Shown piece after piece: positions 1 through 8,798 of a DNA stretch of 25,204 bases. Source of the DNA: SG8-39 sp041558415. GTDB lineage: Bacteria; Pseudomonadota; Gammaproteobacteria; Burkholderiales; SG8-39. The notes beneath the pieces are model-generated. The model made no database searches. It was not told the origin of the DNA and saw nothing but the letters and a program-made list of their open reading frames with translations. The stretch covers positions 1 through 25,204 of the forward strand of contig JBFFEY010000043.1 of assembly GCA_041558415.1 (NCBI GenBank), read 5' to 3'. Position numbers and translations under genes: made by a program. Numbering within the stretch: the first letter of the stretch is position 1; each line of letters begins with the position of its first letter.

Positions 1-6
1 GTGAAG

Positions 7-15
7 TTATCCACA
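7..15. other. Single DnaA-box-like 9-mer
   Basis: TTATCCACA at 7-15 is identical to the consensus DnaA box. It stands alone at the window edge, directly beside a small dyad, with no second box visible. A single copy may be chance; I record it because it is an exact match and the sequence to its left is not visible. Confidence 0.25.
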
Positions 16-28
16 GGGGTCTGACCCC
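16..28. repeat. GGGGT-CTG-ACCCC dyad 3' of mmsA
   Basis: A 5-bp perfect stem (16-20 with 24-28) with a 3-nt loop lies three bases beyond the mmsA stop codon. From memory, the GGGGTCAGACCCC core recurs in intergenic regions of many proteobacterial genomes, so it may be a dispersed repeat. No T-tract follows on the minus strand, so it is a poor intrinsic terminator. Only one copy was noticed in this window. Confidence 0.4.
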
Positions 29-31
29 AAC

Positions 32-1546
<1,515 letters not shown>

Positions 1547-1584
1547 GCGTATCTCCTCGTCCTGCAATGGCTCATCGAGCGAAG

Positions 1585-1590
1585 ATCTTA
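1585..1590 (-). promoter_or_regulatory. Possible -10 element of mmsA
   Basis: On the minus strand TAAGAT (4/6 to TATAAT) occupies 1590-1585. It would start transcription near 1578, about 32 nt before the mmsA ATG. The hexamer 17 bp upstream (TGTGCA) matches the -35 consensus poorly and lies inside the 18-bp palindrome, as expected for a promoter controlled by a factor bound there. Confidence 0.35.
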
Positions 1591-1601
1591 CGCGGTTCGT
1601 G

Positions 1602-1619
1602 ACGGAATGCACATTCCGT
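1602..1619. promoter_or_regulatory. Perfect 18-bp palindrome between mmsA and the PAS-GAF gene (candidate operator)
   Basis: ACGGAATG-CA-CATTCCGT has two perfect 8-bp arms around a 2-bp centre. It sits in the divergent intergenic region, spanning about -24 to -41 relative to the proposed mmsA start point. The size and symmetry are typical of sites for dimeric TetR, GntR or MarR-type regulators. It does not resemble the CAAAC-N4-GTTTG site of the PsrA-like regulator further along, and the cognate regulator is not identifiable here. Confidence 0.55.
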
Positions 1620-1701
1620 ACGGCCTCGCGCGATGGACACCATCTGCCGCTTGGCGTAGCGTGAATGCGACAGTGATCCTCCCCGCGGCGGGCCGGACGA
1701 C

Positions 1702-3462
1702 ATGCAATCGGCAGAGAAAGCGAGTGCGCGCAGAACGGGCGCAACCGAGGCGACGCGCCGTCGCCGGGCGACGCGCGGACGCGGTGCCACGCGCCGCACC
1801 CGCGCGGCGAGTGCCCTGCCCGAGCTGCGCGATCTCGCGGGCGTCTTCGACACGAGCCCCGAGCCGCTCGCGATCTGCCGCCTGGCCGACGGCGCGCATG
1901 TCGCGGTCAACCGCGCCTGGTGCGAAACCACCGGCCACGACCGCGAGCGGGCCCTCGGCCGCAGCGCGCTGGAGCTCGGCCTGTGGGCCGAGCCGAGCGA
2001 GCGCGAACGGCTCGTCGCTTGGCTCGATCGCTACGGCACGATATCGGGGTTCCAGACGCGCTTTTCGCGCGCCGACGGCGGCACGATCGACGTGTCGCTG
2101 TCGTGCAGGCGCACGACGCTCGACGGCGAGCCCTGTCTCACCTATGCCTGGCGCGACAACAGCCACGAGCGGCGCATCGCGCGTCGCGTGGCCGCATCCG
2201 AGGAACGCTTCTCGAAAGCGTTCTACGCGAGCCCCGACGCGATCGTCATCGGCCGCCTCGAAGACGGACGCATCGTCGAGGCGAACCTCGGCTTCGAGCG
2301 GCTGACCGGCTACAGCCCCGAAGAGGCCCTCGGCAAGAGCGGAGTCGAGCTCGGCATCTACCCGTCGGCGGAGCTGCACGCGCGCATGCTGCGCCGCCTG
2401 CGCGATGGCCGCCCGATCCGCGACTTCGAAGGCTTCGTGCGCACCCGCGGCGGGACGCAGCGCATCGTGCGCTACTCGGTCGAGCGCCTGATGCTGGGCG
2501 ACGCCGATTACGGCATCGCGGTGATGCACGATGTCACCGAGGAGCGCGCCGCGGCGCAGGCGCTGAGCGCAAGCGAGCAACGCTATCGCGCGCTGTTTCA
2601 TCAGGCACACGATCCGATCGCCGTGGTCTCGCCCGAAGGGCGCATCCTGGAGGCGAACCCGGCCTTCTGCACGGCACTCGGCGAGCCCTGCGAGGCACTC
2701 CTCGGGCGCTCGGTCCTCGCGCTGTTCGCCGACAGCGATCCGGCGCGCGAGGCGGGCCGGCTTTCCTACCTGCTCGAGCACGGCGTCTCGCGCGGCGAGC
2801 GCAGCCTGCGGCGCAGCGACGGCAGCACCCTCGAAGTCGAGGTGAGCGCCTGGCTGCTGCCCGACGGCAACATCCAGACCATTGCGCGCGACATCTCCGC
2901 GCGCAGGCGCAACGACGTGCTGATGCGCAAGGCGGCGCGCAGCATCTCCATGCACACCGGGACGACGTACTTCCGCAGCGTCGTGCAGTTCCTGTGCGAG
3001 GCGCTGGAGGCCGACATGGCGTTCATCGGCGAGCTGCTGCCGGGCGGAGAGCAGGTGCGCACGCTGACGGTCTGGCGTGACGGCGTGCTGGCGGACAATT
3101 TCGAGTACGCACTGCCCGGCTCGCCGTGCAAGACCGCCTTCGACCGCAAGGGCGTGGTGGTGTACCGGCGCGACACCGCGCAGCTGTTCCCGCGCGACGA
3201 GGGCCTGGAAAAGCTCGGTGTGCAAGGCTACGCCGGCACCTCGATTTACCGCGCGAACGGCGACCCGCTCGGCATCCTGGTCGTGCTGACGCGCGTGCCG
3301 ATCGCACACCCGCGCCCGTTCGAGCGGCTGCTCGAGGTCTGTGCGGCGCGCAGCGCGACGGAAATCGAGCGCGCGCGCGAGGACGCCACCTTGCGTGCTC
3401 GCCTCACAACGCTGGAAGCTCAGCTCGCCAGAGTGCGGCGCAACGGCGGCGGCCGCAGCTAG
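1702..3462 (+). CDS. PAS-PAS-PAS-GAF sensor protein without output domain
   Basis: A 586-residue soluble protein with no membrane segment. After an Arg/Ala/Thr-rich N-terminus (1-40) come three PAS domains: about 42-152, 165-280 (SPDAIVIGRLEDGRIVEANLGF start, ending in the PAC-like HDVTEERAAAQ) and 290-402 (ending ARDISARRRNDVL). A GAF domain follows at about 415-555, with the LFPRDEGLEKLGVQGYAGTS stretch common in sensor kinases and diguanylate cyclases. The chain ends in a short predicted coiled coil (556-580). There is no H-box/HATPase, GGDEF, EAL, HD or methyl-accepting region, and the next gene starts 64 bp later, so no output domain has been split off downstream. The ATG at 1702 has no clear ribosome site; the true start could lie a little later. 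Its signal and partner are unknown; it may act by protein-protein contact with a separate effector. Confidence 0.85.
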   Translation: MQSAEKASARRTGATEATRRRRATRGRGATRRTRAASALPELRDLAGVFDTSPEPLAICRLADGAHVAVNRAWCETTGHDRERALGRSALELGLWAEPSERERLVAWLDRYGTISGFQTRFSRADGGTIDVSLSCRRTTLDGEPCLTYAWRDNSHERRIARRVAASEERFSKAFYASPDAIVIGRLEDGRIVEANLGFERLTGYSPEEALGKSGVELGIYPSAELHARMLRRLRDGRPIRDFEGFVRTRGGTQRIVRYSVERLMLGDADYGIAVMHDVTEERAAAQALSASEQRYRALFHQAHDPIAVVSPEGRILEANPAFCTALGEPCEALLGRSVLALFADSDPAREAGRLSYLLEHGVSRGERSLRRSDGSTLEVEVSAWLLPDGNIQTIARDISARRRNDVLMRKAARSISMHTGTTYFRSVVQFLCEALEADMAFIGELLPGGEQVRTLTVWRDGVLADNFEYALPGSPCKTAFDRKGVVVYRRDTAQLFPRDEGLEKLGVQGYAGTSIYRANGDPLGILVVLTRVPIAHPRPFERLLEVCAARSATEIERAREDATLRARLTTLEAQLARVRRNGGGRS

Positions 3463-3512
3463 CCATCGCAGACGGCGCGACGCGCGCCGCAGCCGGAAGT
3501 CGCCGCAGCCGA

Positions 3513-3518
3513 TACACT
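3513..3518 (+). promoter_or_regulatory. Possible -10 element of mnmC
   Basis: TACACT (4/6) ends 8 nt before the mnmC ATG, so transcription would start around 3525, giving an almost leaderless message. No good -35 is visible at 17-18 bp. This is weak evidence, noted because iclR and lutA show the same layout. Confidence 0.25.
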
Positions 3519-3526
3519 GCGACGGC

Positions 3527-5455
3527 ATGTCCGAGCCTCTCGTTCCCGCGACGCTCGCCTTCACCGCCGAAGGCACGCCCTGGTCGGCGGCCTACGGCGA
3601 CGTCTACCACAGCAGCGGCGGCGGACCGGAACAGGCACGCCACGTCTTCCTCGCCGGCACCGGTGTTCCCGAGCGCTGGCGGGAACGCGAACGCTGGGTG
3701 GTGCTGGAAACCGGTTTCGGCCTCGGCCTGAACTTCCTCGCCACCTGGCAGGCCTGGCGCGCCGACCCCGCGCGCTGCGCGCGCCTGCACTACGTCTCGA
3801 TCGAAAAGCACCCCTTCACGCGCGCGGATCTGGAACAGGTTCACGCCCGCCATCCGGAGTTCGCCCCGCTCGCGACGGCGCTGCACGCGCAATGGCCGCT
3901 GCTGGTGCCCGGCCTGCATCGCCTCAGCTTCGACGACGAGCGCGTCGTGCTGACGCTCGCCTTTGCCGACGCCGCGCAGACCCTGCCACAGCTGCGCCTG
4001 CAAGCCGACGCCATCTACCTGGACGGCTTCGCGCCGGCCAAGAACGCGACGCTGTGGACGCCGGGCGTGATGAAGGCGATCGCGCGCCTCGCCGCCCCGA
4101 ACGCACGCGCCGCAACCTGGAGCGCGGCGCGCGCGGTGCGCGACGCCCTCGCCGCGGCCGGCTTCACGGTCGACGCGCGTCCCGGCTTCGGCAGCAAGCG
4201 CGACATGACAGTGGCGTTGCGTGCAGGCCCCAGCGCCTCGGACCGCCCGCCGCGGCCGCCGGCGCGGCGGGCGCTAGTGGTGGGCGCCGGCGTCGCAGGC
4301 GCCGCGGTCGCCGAGCGACTGGCGCGGCGCGGCTGGCGCATCGCGCTCCTGGAGCGCGGCGGCGAGGCTGCCGGTGCCGCCTCCGGCAACCACGCGGGTA
4401 GCTTTCACCCGGTGGTCACCGCCGACGACAGTCTGCTGGCGCGATTGACGCGTGCCGCGACGCTGTACGCGCTGCGGCACTGGGACGCACTGGAAGCCGC
4501 CGGTCATGCGCTGCGCCGCGATGCCTGCGGCGTGCTGCAGCTGGCGCGCGATGCGCGTGAGGCCGAAGCGCAGCGCCGGGCACTCGAGCGCCTGCACTTT
4601 CCGCCGCAGTACGTGCGCGCGGTGACGGCGCAAGAGGCCTCGGCGCATGCCGGCATCCCGCTCGCCGCCGGCGGGCTGTGGTTCGCGCACAGCGGCTGGC
4701 TGCAGCCACGCACGCTGGTCGCGGCGCTGCTGGCGCGCTGCGGCGCGGCGCTCGAACTTCGCCTCGGCGTCGAGGTCGCCAGCCTCGAGTACGACGGCGC
4801 CGAGTGGCTGCTGCGCGATCCGCAAGGCACCGTGATCGACGCCGCGCCGGTCGTGGTACTCGCCAACGGCAGCGAAGCCACCGCGCTCGCGCGGGTGCCG
4901 CAACTCGAGCTGCGCCGCGTGCGCGGCCAGCTGAGCTACCTGCCCGCCACGCGCATCGATGCGCCGCAGGTCGTCGTGCTGCGCGGCGGCGCGCTGCTGC
5001 CACCGGTGGACGGCGTGTGCGTGGTCGGCGCGAGCTACGACATCGACGATGACGATCCGAAGCCGCGTATCGACGCGCACGCCGGCAACCTCGAGCGACT
5101 CGAGCGCATCGCGCCCGGCGCGGCGGCCGGCATCGATCCCGCCACGCTGGCGGGACGCGTCGGCTTTCGCGCCGTGACCGCCGATCGCCTGCCGGCCATC
5201 GGCGCCCTGCCGCGGCCGCACTCGGCCCCGGCGGGGCGGCCTGCGCTGCGGCTCACCATGCTCGCGCGCCAACCCGGGCTGTTCGGTGCCTTCGGCTACG
5301 GCTCGCGCGGCCTGCTGTGGGCGTCGCTCGGCGCAGAACTGCTCGCCAGCCAGATCGATGGCGAGCCGCCGCCGCTCGAGAGCGCGCTCATCGACGCGCT
5401 CGATCCCGGACGCTTCCTGGTGCGCGCGGTGCGGCGCCGGCGCCCGTCCGAGTGA
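3527..5455 (+). CDS. mnmC: Bifunctional tRNA mnm5s2U biosynthesis enzyme MnmC
   Basis: A 642-residue fusion of the two activities that complete 5-methylaminomethyl-2-thiouridine at the tRNA wobble position. The N-terminal methyltransferase (about 1-235) shows the SAM-binding LETGFGLGLNF (60-70) and the DGFAPAKN motif (166-173), whose Asp is catalytic in the family. The C-terminal FAD oxidoreductase (from about 248), which removes the carboxymethyl group, shows the dinucleotide fold VVGAGVAGAAVAERL (251-265) and the AASGNHAGSFHP stretch typical of MnmC. A Pro/Arg-rich linker (236-247) joins them. The length is close to the 668 residues of the E. coli protein. The ATG at 3527 is where family similarity begins; the frame is open further upstream without similarity. 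It depends on MnmE/MnmG products made elsewhere. Confidence 0.95.
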   Translation: MSEPLVPATLAFTAEGTPWSAAYGDVYHSSGGGPEQARHVFLAGTGVPERWRERERWVVLETGFGLGLNFLATWQAWRADPARCARLHYVSIEKHPFTRADLEQVHARHPEFAPLATALHAQWPLLVPGLHRLSFDDERVVLTLAFADAAQTLPQLRLQADAIYLDGFAPAKNATLWTPGVMKAIARLAAPNARAATWSAARAVRDALAAAGFTVDARPGFGSKRDMTVALRAGPSASDRPPRPPARRALVVGAGVAGAAVAERLARRGWRIALLERGGEAAGAASGNHAGSFHPVVTADDSLLARLTRAATLYALRHWDALEAAGHALRRDACGVLQLARDAREAEAQRRALERLHFPPQYVRAVTAQEASAHAGIPLAAGGLWFAHSGWLQPRTLVAALLARCGAALELRLGVEVASLEYDGAEWLLRDPQGTVIDAAPVVVLANGSEATALARVPQLELRRVRGQLSYLPATRIDAPQVVVLRGGALLPPVDGVCVVGASYDIDDDDPKPRIDAHAGNLERLERIAPGAAAGIDPATLAGRVGFRAVTADRLPAIGALPRPHSAPAGRPALRLTMLARQPGLFGAFGYGSRGLLWASLGAELLASQIDGEPPPLESALIDALDPGRFLVRAVRRRRPSE

Positions 5456-5481
5456 GCGCGCCAGGCAGCGACACGACGCGA

Positions 5482-5495
5482 TTGACGGAGATCAA
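5482..5495. promoter_or_regulatory. FNR/Anr-type box upstream of the Lon-like protease
   Basis: TTGAC-GGAG-ATCAA matches the FNR/Anr consensus TTGAT-N4-ATCAA at 9 of 10 defined bases. If it acts as a class II activator site centred at -41.5, transcription would start near 5530, about 18 nt before the protease ATG. The expected -10 position (5518-5523, TGTGCT) matches only 3 of 6, which is common at activator-dependent promoters. The site lies in the 92-bp gap after mnmC. Confidence 0.65.
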
Positions 5496-5547
5496 AAGCG
5501 GCGCGGGAACGCCATGATGTGCTAGTGGCAGGAACCGCGGACTGCCC

Positions 5548-8016
5548 ATGACCTCCCCTTCTCTGTCGCGCGAACTCGCAGCGGACGCGCTACGCCGCGC
5601 CTGCGACCCCGGTCAGTTCACCTTCGAGACCACCGCCGAGTTCACCGAGCCGGCCGAGGTGCTCGGCCAGGCGCGCGCAGTCGATGCGATCCGCTTCGGC
5701 ATCGGCATCGCGCGCGAGGGCTACAACCTCTACGCCATGGGGCCCGAGGGCATCGGCCGCCGCACCATCGTGCGCGCCTTCCTCGAACGCGAGGCGCCGC
5801 GCCGCGAAGTGCCGTCGGACTGGTGCTACGTTTTCAACTTCGAAACCGCGCACCGGCCCTGCGCGATCGCCCTGCCGCCGGGCCGTGCGGCGAAGTTCCA
5901 GGCCGACATGGCGCACCTGGTCGAGGACCTGCGCACCGCCATCCCGGCGGTGTTCGAAAGCGACGAGTACCGCAACCGCCGTCAGGAGATCGAGTCGCAG
6001 CTGGGCGAGCAGCAGGAATCCGCGATCGGCACCGTCGGCGAGCATGCCAAGGCGCAGGGCATCGCGCTGTTGCGCACGCCGGGCGGCTTCGGCTTCGCGC
6101 CGATCAAGGGCGACGGCGTGATGGGGCCGAAGGAATTCGCCAAGCTGCCCGAGGAGGAGCAGCGGCGCCTGGAAAGCGCGATCGCCGAGCTGCAAAAAGA
6201 GCTGGAGCGGGCGATCCACGAGATGCCGAAATGGCGCCGCGAAGCGCAGCGCCGCCTGCGCGAGCTCAATCGCGAGGTCGTCCGTAACGTCGTCGCCAGC
6301 CTGATCGAAGAGCTCAAGACGGCCTACGCCGACATCGAGGCGGTGGTGAACTACCTCGGCGCGGTGCAGAACGACGTGCTCGATCACGCCGAAGCCTTCC
6401 AGCAGGCCAAGGACGGCGAGACGCCGACCCTGTTCGGCATTCCGCTGCAGCAGCCCGATTCGGGCGAGTCGACGCTGCGCCGCTACCAGGTCAATGTGCT
6501 CATCGCGCACGAGCCGGCCGCCGATGGCGGCGGCGCGCCGATCGTCCACGAGGACAATCCGACGCATGGCAATCTCGTCGGCCGCATCGAGCACATCGCG
6601 CAAATGGGCACGCTGGTGACCGACTTCACCCTCATCAAGGCGGGCGCGCTGCACCGCGCCAACGGCGGCTACCTGATCCTCGATGCGCTGAAGCTGCTCA
6701 CGCAGCCGTTCGCCTGGGAGGCGCTCAAGCGCGCGCTGCGTTCGCGCGAAATCCGCACCGAGTCGCTGGGACAGGCGCTCAGCCTGATCAGCACCGTGTC
6801 GCTCGAGCCGGAACCGATCCCGCTCGATCTGAAGATCGTGCTGTTCGGCGACCGGCGCCTCTACTACCTGCTGCACGAGTACGACCCGGAGTTCGACGAG
6901 CTGTTCAAGGTCGCCGTGGATTTCGAGGACGATGTCGCGCGCGGCGCGCAGATCGACGCCCACTACGCGCGCGTCATCGCCGACATCGCGCGCCGCGAGC
7001 AGCTGCGTCCACTCGACCGCGGCGCAGTGGCGCGTGCCATCGAGCACGGCGCGCGCGTTGCGAGCGATGCGGAGCGGCTGTCGCTCAACATGCGCAGCCT
7101 CGCCGACCTGCTACGCGAATCCGACTACTGGGCGAGCGTCGCAGGCCGCTCGCTGATCCAGACCGAGGACGTGCAGCATGCCATCGACACCGGCGAGCAC
7201 CGCAGGGACCGCGTGCGCGAACGTCTGCGCGAGGAGGTGCTGCGCGGCACGCTGCTGATCGACAGCAGCGGCGCGCGCGTCGGCCAGGTCAACGGCCTCG
7301 CCGTCGCGGAGCTCGGCGGCTTCGCCTTCGGCATGCCGCGGCGCATCACGGCGCGCGCACGCTTCGGCGCCGGCCGGGTACTCGACATCGAGCGCGAATC
7401 GGAGCTCGGCGGACCGATCCATTCCAAGGGAGTGCTCATCCTCTCCGGCTTCCTCGCCGGGCGCTACGTGCCGAACGAGCCGCTGTCGCTCGCTGCGAGC
7501 CTGGTATTCGAGCAGAGCTACGGCGGCATCGAAGGCGACAGTGCCTCGTCGGCCGAGCTCTACGCGTTGCTCTCGGCGCTCGCCGATGTGCCGATCCGGC
7601 AGGGTTTCGCCGTGACCGGATCGGTCAACCAGCAGGGCGACGTGCAGGCGATCGGCGGCGTGAACGAGAAAATCGAGGGCTTCTTCGACCTGTGCCAGGC
7701 GCGCGGCCTCACCGGCGAGCAGGGAGTGCTGATGCCGGCATCGAACGTGCAGCACCTCATGCTGCGCGCCGACGTCATCGAGGCCGTTGCCGCGGGCCGC
7801 TTCCACGTCTATCCGGTGGCGACGATCGACCAGGGCATCGAGTGCCTCACCGGTGTGCCGGCCGGCGAGCGCGGCCCGGGCGGGGCGTACCCGCCGGGCA
7901 GCATCAACGCTCGCGTGGAGCGGCGACTGGCCGAGTTCGCCGATCGCAGCAAGGCGGCAGGCGCCGAGCGGCAGGGCCGCAAGTCATGGCGCGGAACGAC
8001 GCAGACAAAACGCTGA
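5548..8016 (+). CDS. Lon-family ATP-dependent serine protease (AAA_32 type)
   Basis: An 822-residue protein of the Lon-like group in which an atypical AAA domain is followed by a C-terminal Lon protease domain; it is not canonical Lon and lacks its N-terminal domain. The P-loop reads GPEGIGRRT (65-73), with Arg where the Walker A lysine is expected. A coiled-coil insertion (about 145-270) precedes a Walker B-like HRANGGYLILDA. The protease dyad is clear: S665 in GDSAS and K708 in NEKIEGF, 43 residues apart as in E. coli Lon. It probably degrades misfolded or regulatory proteins in the cytoplasm; the substrates are unknown. An FNR-type box stands upstream and the usp gene overlaps its 3' end, so both are probably expressed under low oxygen or stress. 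The ribosome site is weak (AGGAA 13 nt upstream). Confidence 0.92.
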   Translation: MTSPSLSRELAADALRRACDPGQFTFETTAEFTEPAEVLGQARAVDAIRFGIGIAREGYNLYAMGPEGIGRRTIVRAFLEREAPRREVPSDWCYVFNFETAHRPCAIALPPGRAAKFQADMAHLVEDLRTAIPAVFESDEYRNRRQEIESQLGEQQESAIGTVGEHAKAQGIALLRTPGGFGFAPIKGDGVMGPKEFAKLPEEEQRRLESAIAELQKELERAIHEMPKWRREAQRRLRELNREVVRNVVASLIEELKTAYADIEAVVNYLGAVQNDVLDHAEAFQQAKDGETPTLFGIPLQQPDSGESTLRRYQVNVLIAHEPAADGGGAPIVHEDNPTHGNLVGRIEHIAQMGTLVTDFTLIKAGALHRANGGYLILDALKLLTQPFAWEALKRALRSREIRTESLGQALSLISTVSLEPEPIPLDLKIVLFGDRRLYYLLHEYDPEFDELFKVAVDFEDDVARGAQIDAHYARVIADIARREQLRPLDRGAVARAIEHGARVASDAERLSLNMRSLADLLRESDYWASVAGRSLIQTEDVQHAIDTGEHRRDRVRERLREEVLRGTLLIDSSGARVGQVNGLAVAELGGFAFGMPRRITARARFGAGRVLDIERESELGGPIHSKGVLILSGFLAGRYVPNEPLSLAASLVFEQSYGGIEGDSASSAELYALLSALADVPIRQGFAVTGSVNQQGDVQAIGGVNEKIEGFFDLCQARGLTGEQGVLMPASNVQHLMLRADVIEAVAAGRFHVYPVATIDQGIECLTGVPAGERGPGGAYPPGSINARVERRLAEFADRSKAAGAERQGRKSWRGTTQTKR

Positions 8017-8798
8017 AGCCGCGACGCGTCATCGTCGGGCTCGAGGCACTGCCGCGCAGCCGCGCCGCGCTGCACGCCGCTGCGGAAATCGCGGCACGCA
8101 CGCACACCGAACTGCTGGCGCTGTTCGTCGAGGACGTCAACCTGCTCGAGTGGGCGGGACTGCCCTTCGCACGCGAGGTCGGATACACCTCGGCGGTGTC
8201 CCGCACGCTAGACGCCGTGGCCATGGAGCGGCGGCTGCGCGCGCTGGCGCAGGAGGCCGAGCGCTCGCTGGCCGCGCTGGCGCGCGGCACGCCGCTGCGC
8301 TGGACCTACCAGGTCGCCCGCGGCGCGCTGATGACCGAGCTGCTCGCCGCGGCTGCCGAGACCGATCTGATCGTCGCCGCCGCCCTCGCCGACTGGACGC
8401 CGCGCCGGCTCGCCTCACGCGCGCCCAGCGCCGTGCTGCTGGTACAGGAGCTGATTCGCCCCGGCACGCCGGTGGTCGCCGCCTGCTCGAGCGCGCTGCC
8501 GCCCGCCGATGCCGCGCGCATGCTCGGCGACATGGCGAGCGTGCTGGGTCACGATCACGAAGCGACCGTGGCGCTGCTCTGCGACACGCCGGAAGACGCC
8601 GCACGCTGGGCGGGCGAGGTGCAGAAACGCGCACCCGGCCTCCGGCTCAAGGTGCTGCCGGCGCAGGACGAGACCGAGCTGCAGCGGCGGCTCGCCGCGC
8701 TGCGCCGGCCTGTGGTGGTGCTGCCGGAACCGCGCGCGACCGGCGCGTCGCCTCAGGCCGCGAGATCCTCGCGCCCGCGCAGCCGAAAATCGCCGTAG
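7986..8798 (+). CDS. UspA-like universal stress protein
   Basis: A 270-residue cytoplasmic protein. The first half fits a Usp alpha/beta fold: RVIVGLEALPRSRAALHAAAEIA (first strand and helix), a strand ending LLALFVEDVN, and LIVAAALADW near residue 130. The second half (TPVVAACSSALPPAD to RPVVVLPEP) looks like a degenerate second Usp repeat, without the G-2x-G-9x-G(S/T) ATP motif. The start at 7986 overlaps the protease gene by 31 bp, so translation is probably coupled. An in-frame open region extends upstream to 7692 inside the protease gene but shows no family similarity. The Arg/Ser-rich last 15 residues are encoded where the gene runs 46 bp into the convergent lutB. The biochemical role is unknown. 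Confidence 0.83.
   Translation: MARNDADKTLKPRRVIVGLEALPRSRAALHAAAEIAARTHTELLALFVEDVNLLEWAGLPFAREVGYTSAVSRTLDAVAMERRLRALAQEAERSLAALARGTPLRWTYQVARGALMTELLAAAAETDLIVAAALADWTPRRLASRAPSAVLLVQELIRPGTPVVAACSSALPPADAARMLGDMASVLGHDHEATVALLCDTPEDAARWAGEVQKRAPGLRLKVLPAQDETELQRRLAALRRPVVVLPEPRATGASPQAARSSRPRSRKSP

Noticed and set aside
3341..3526. Longer N-terminus for MnmC, starting inside the PAS-GAF gene
   Set aside because: The extra 62 residues are Arg/Ala-rich, overlap the upstream gene and precede the point where family similarity begins (MSEPLVPATLAF).
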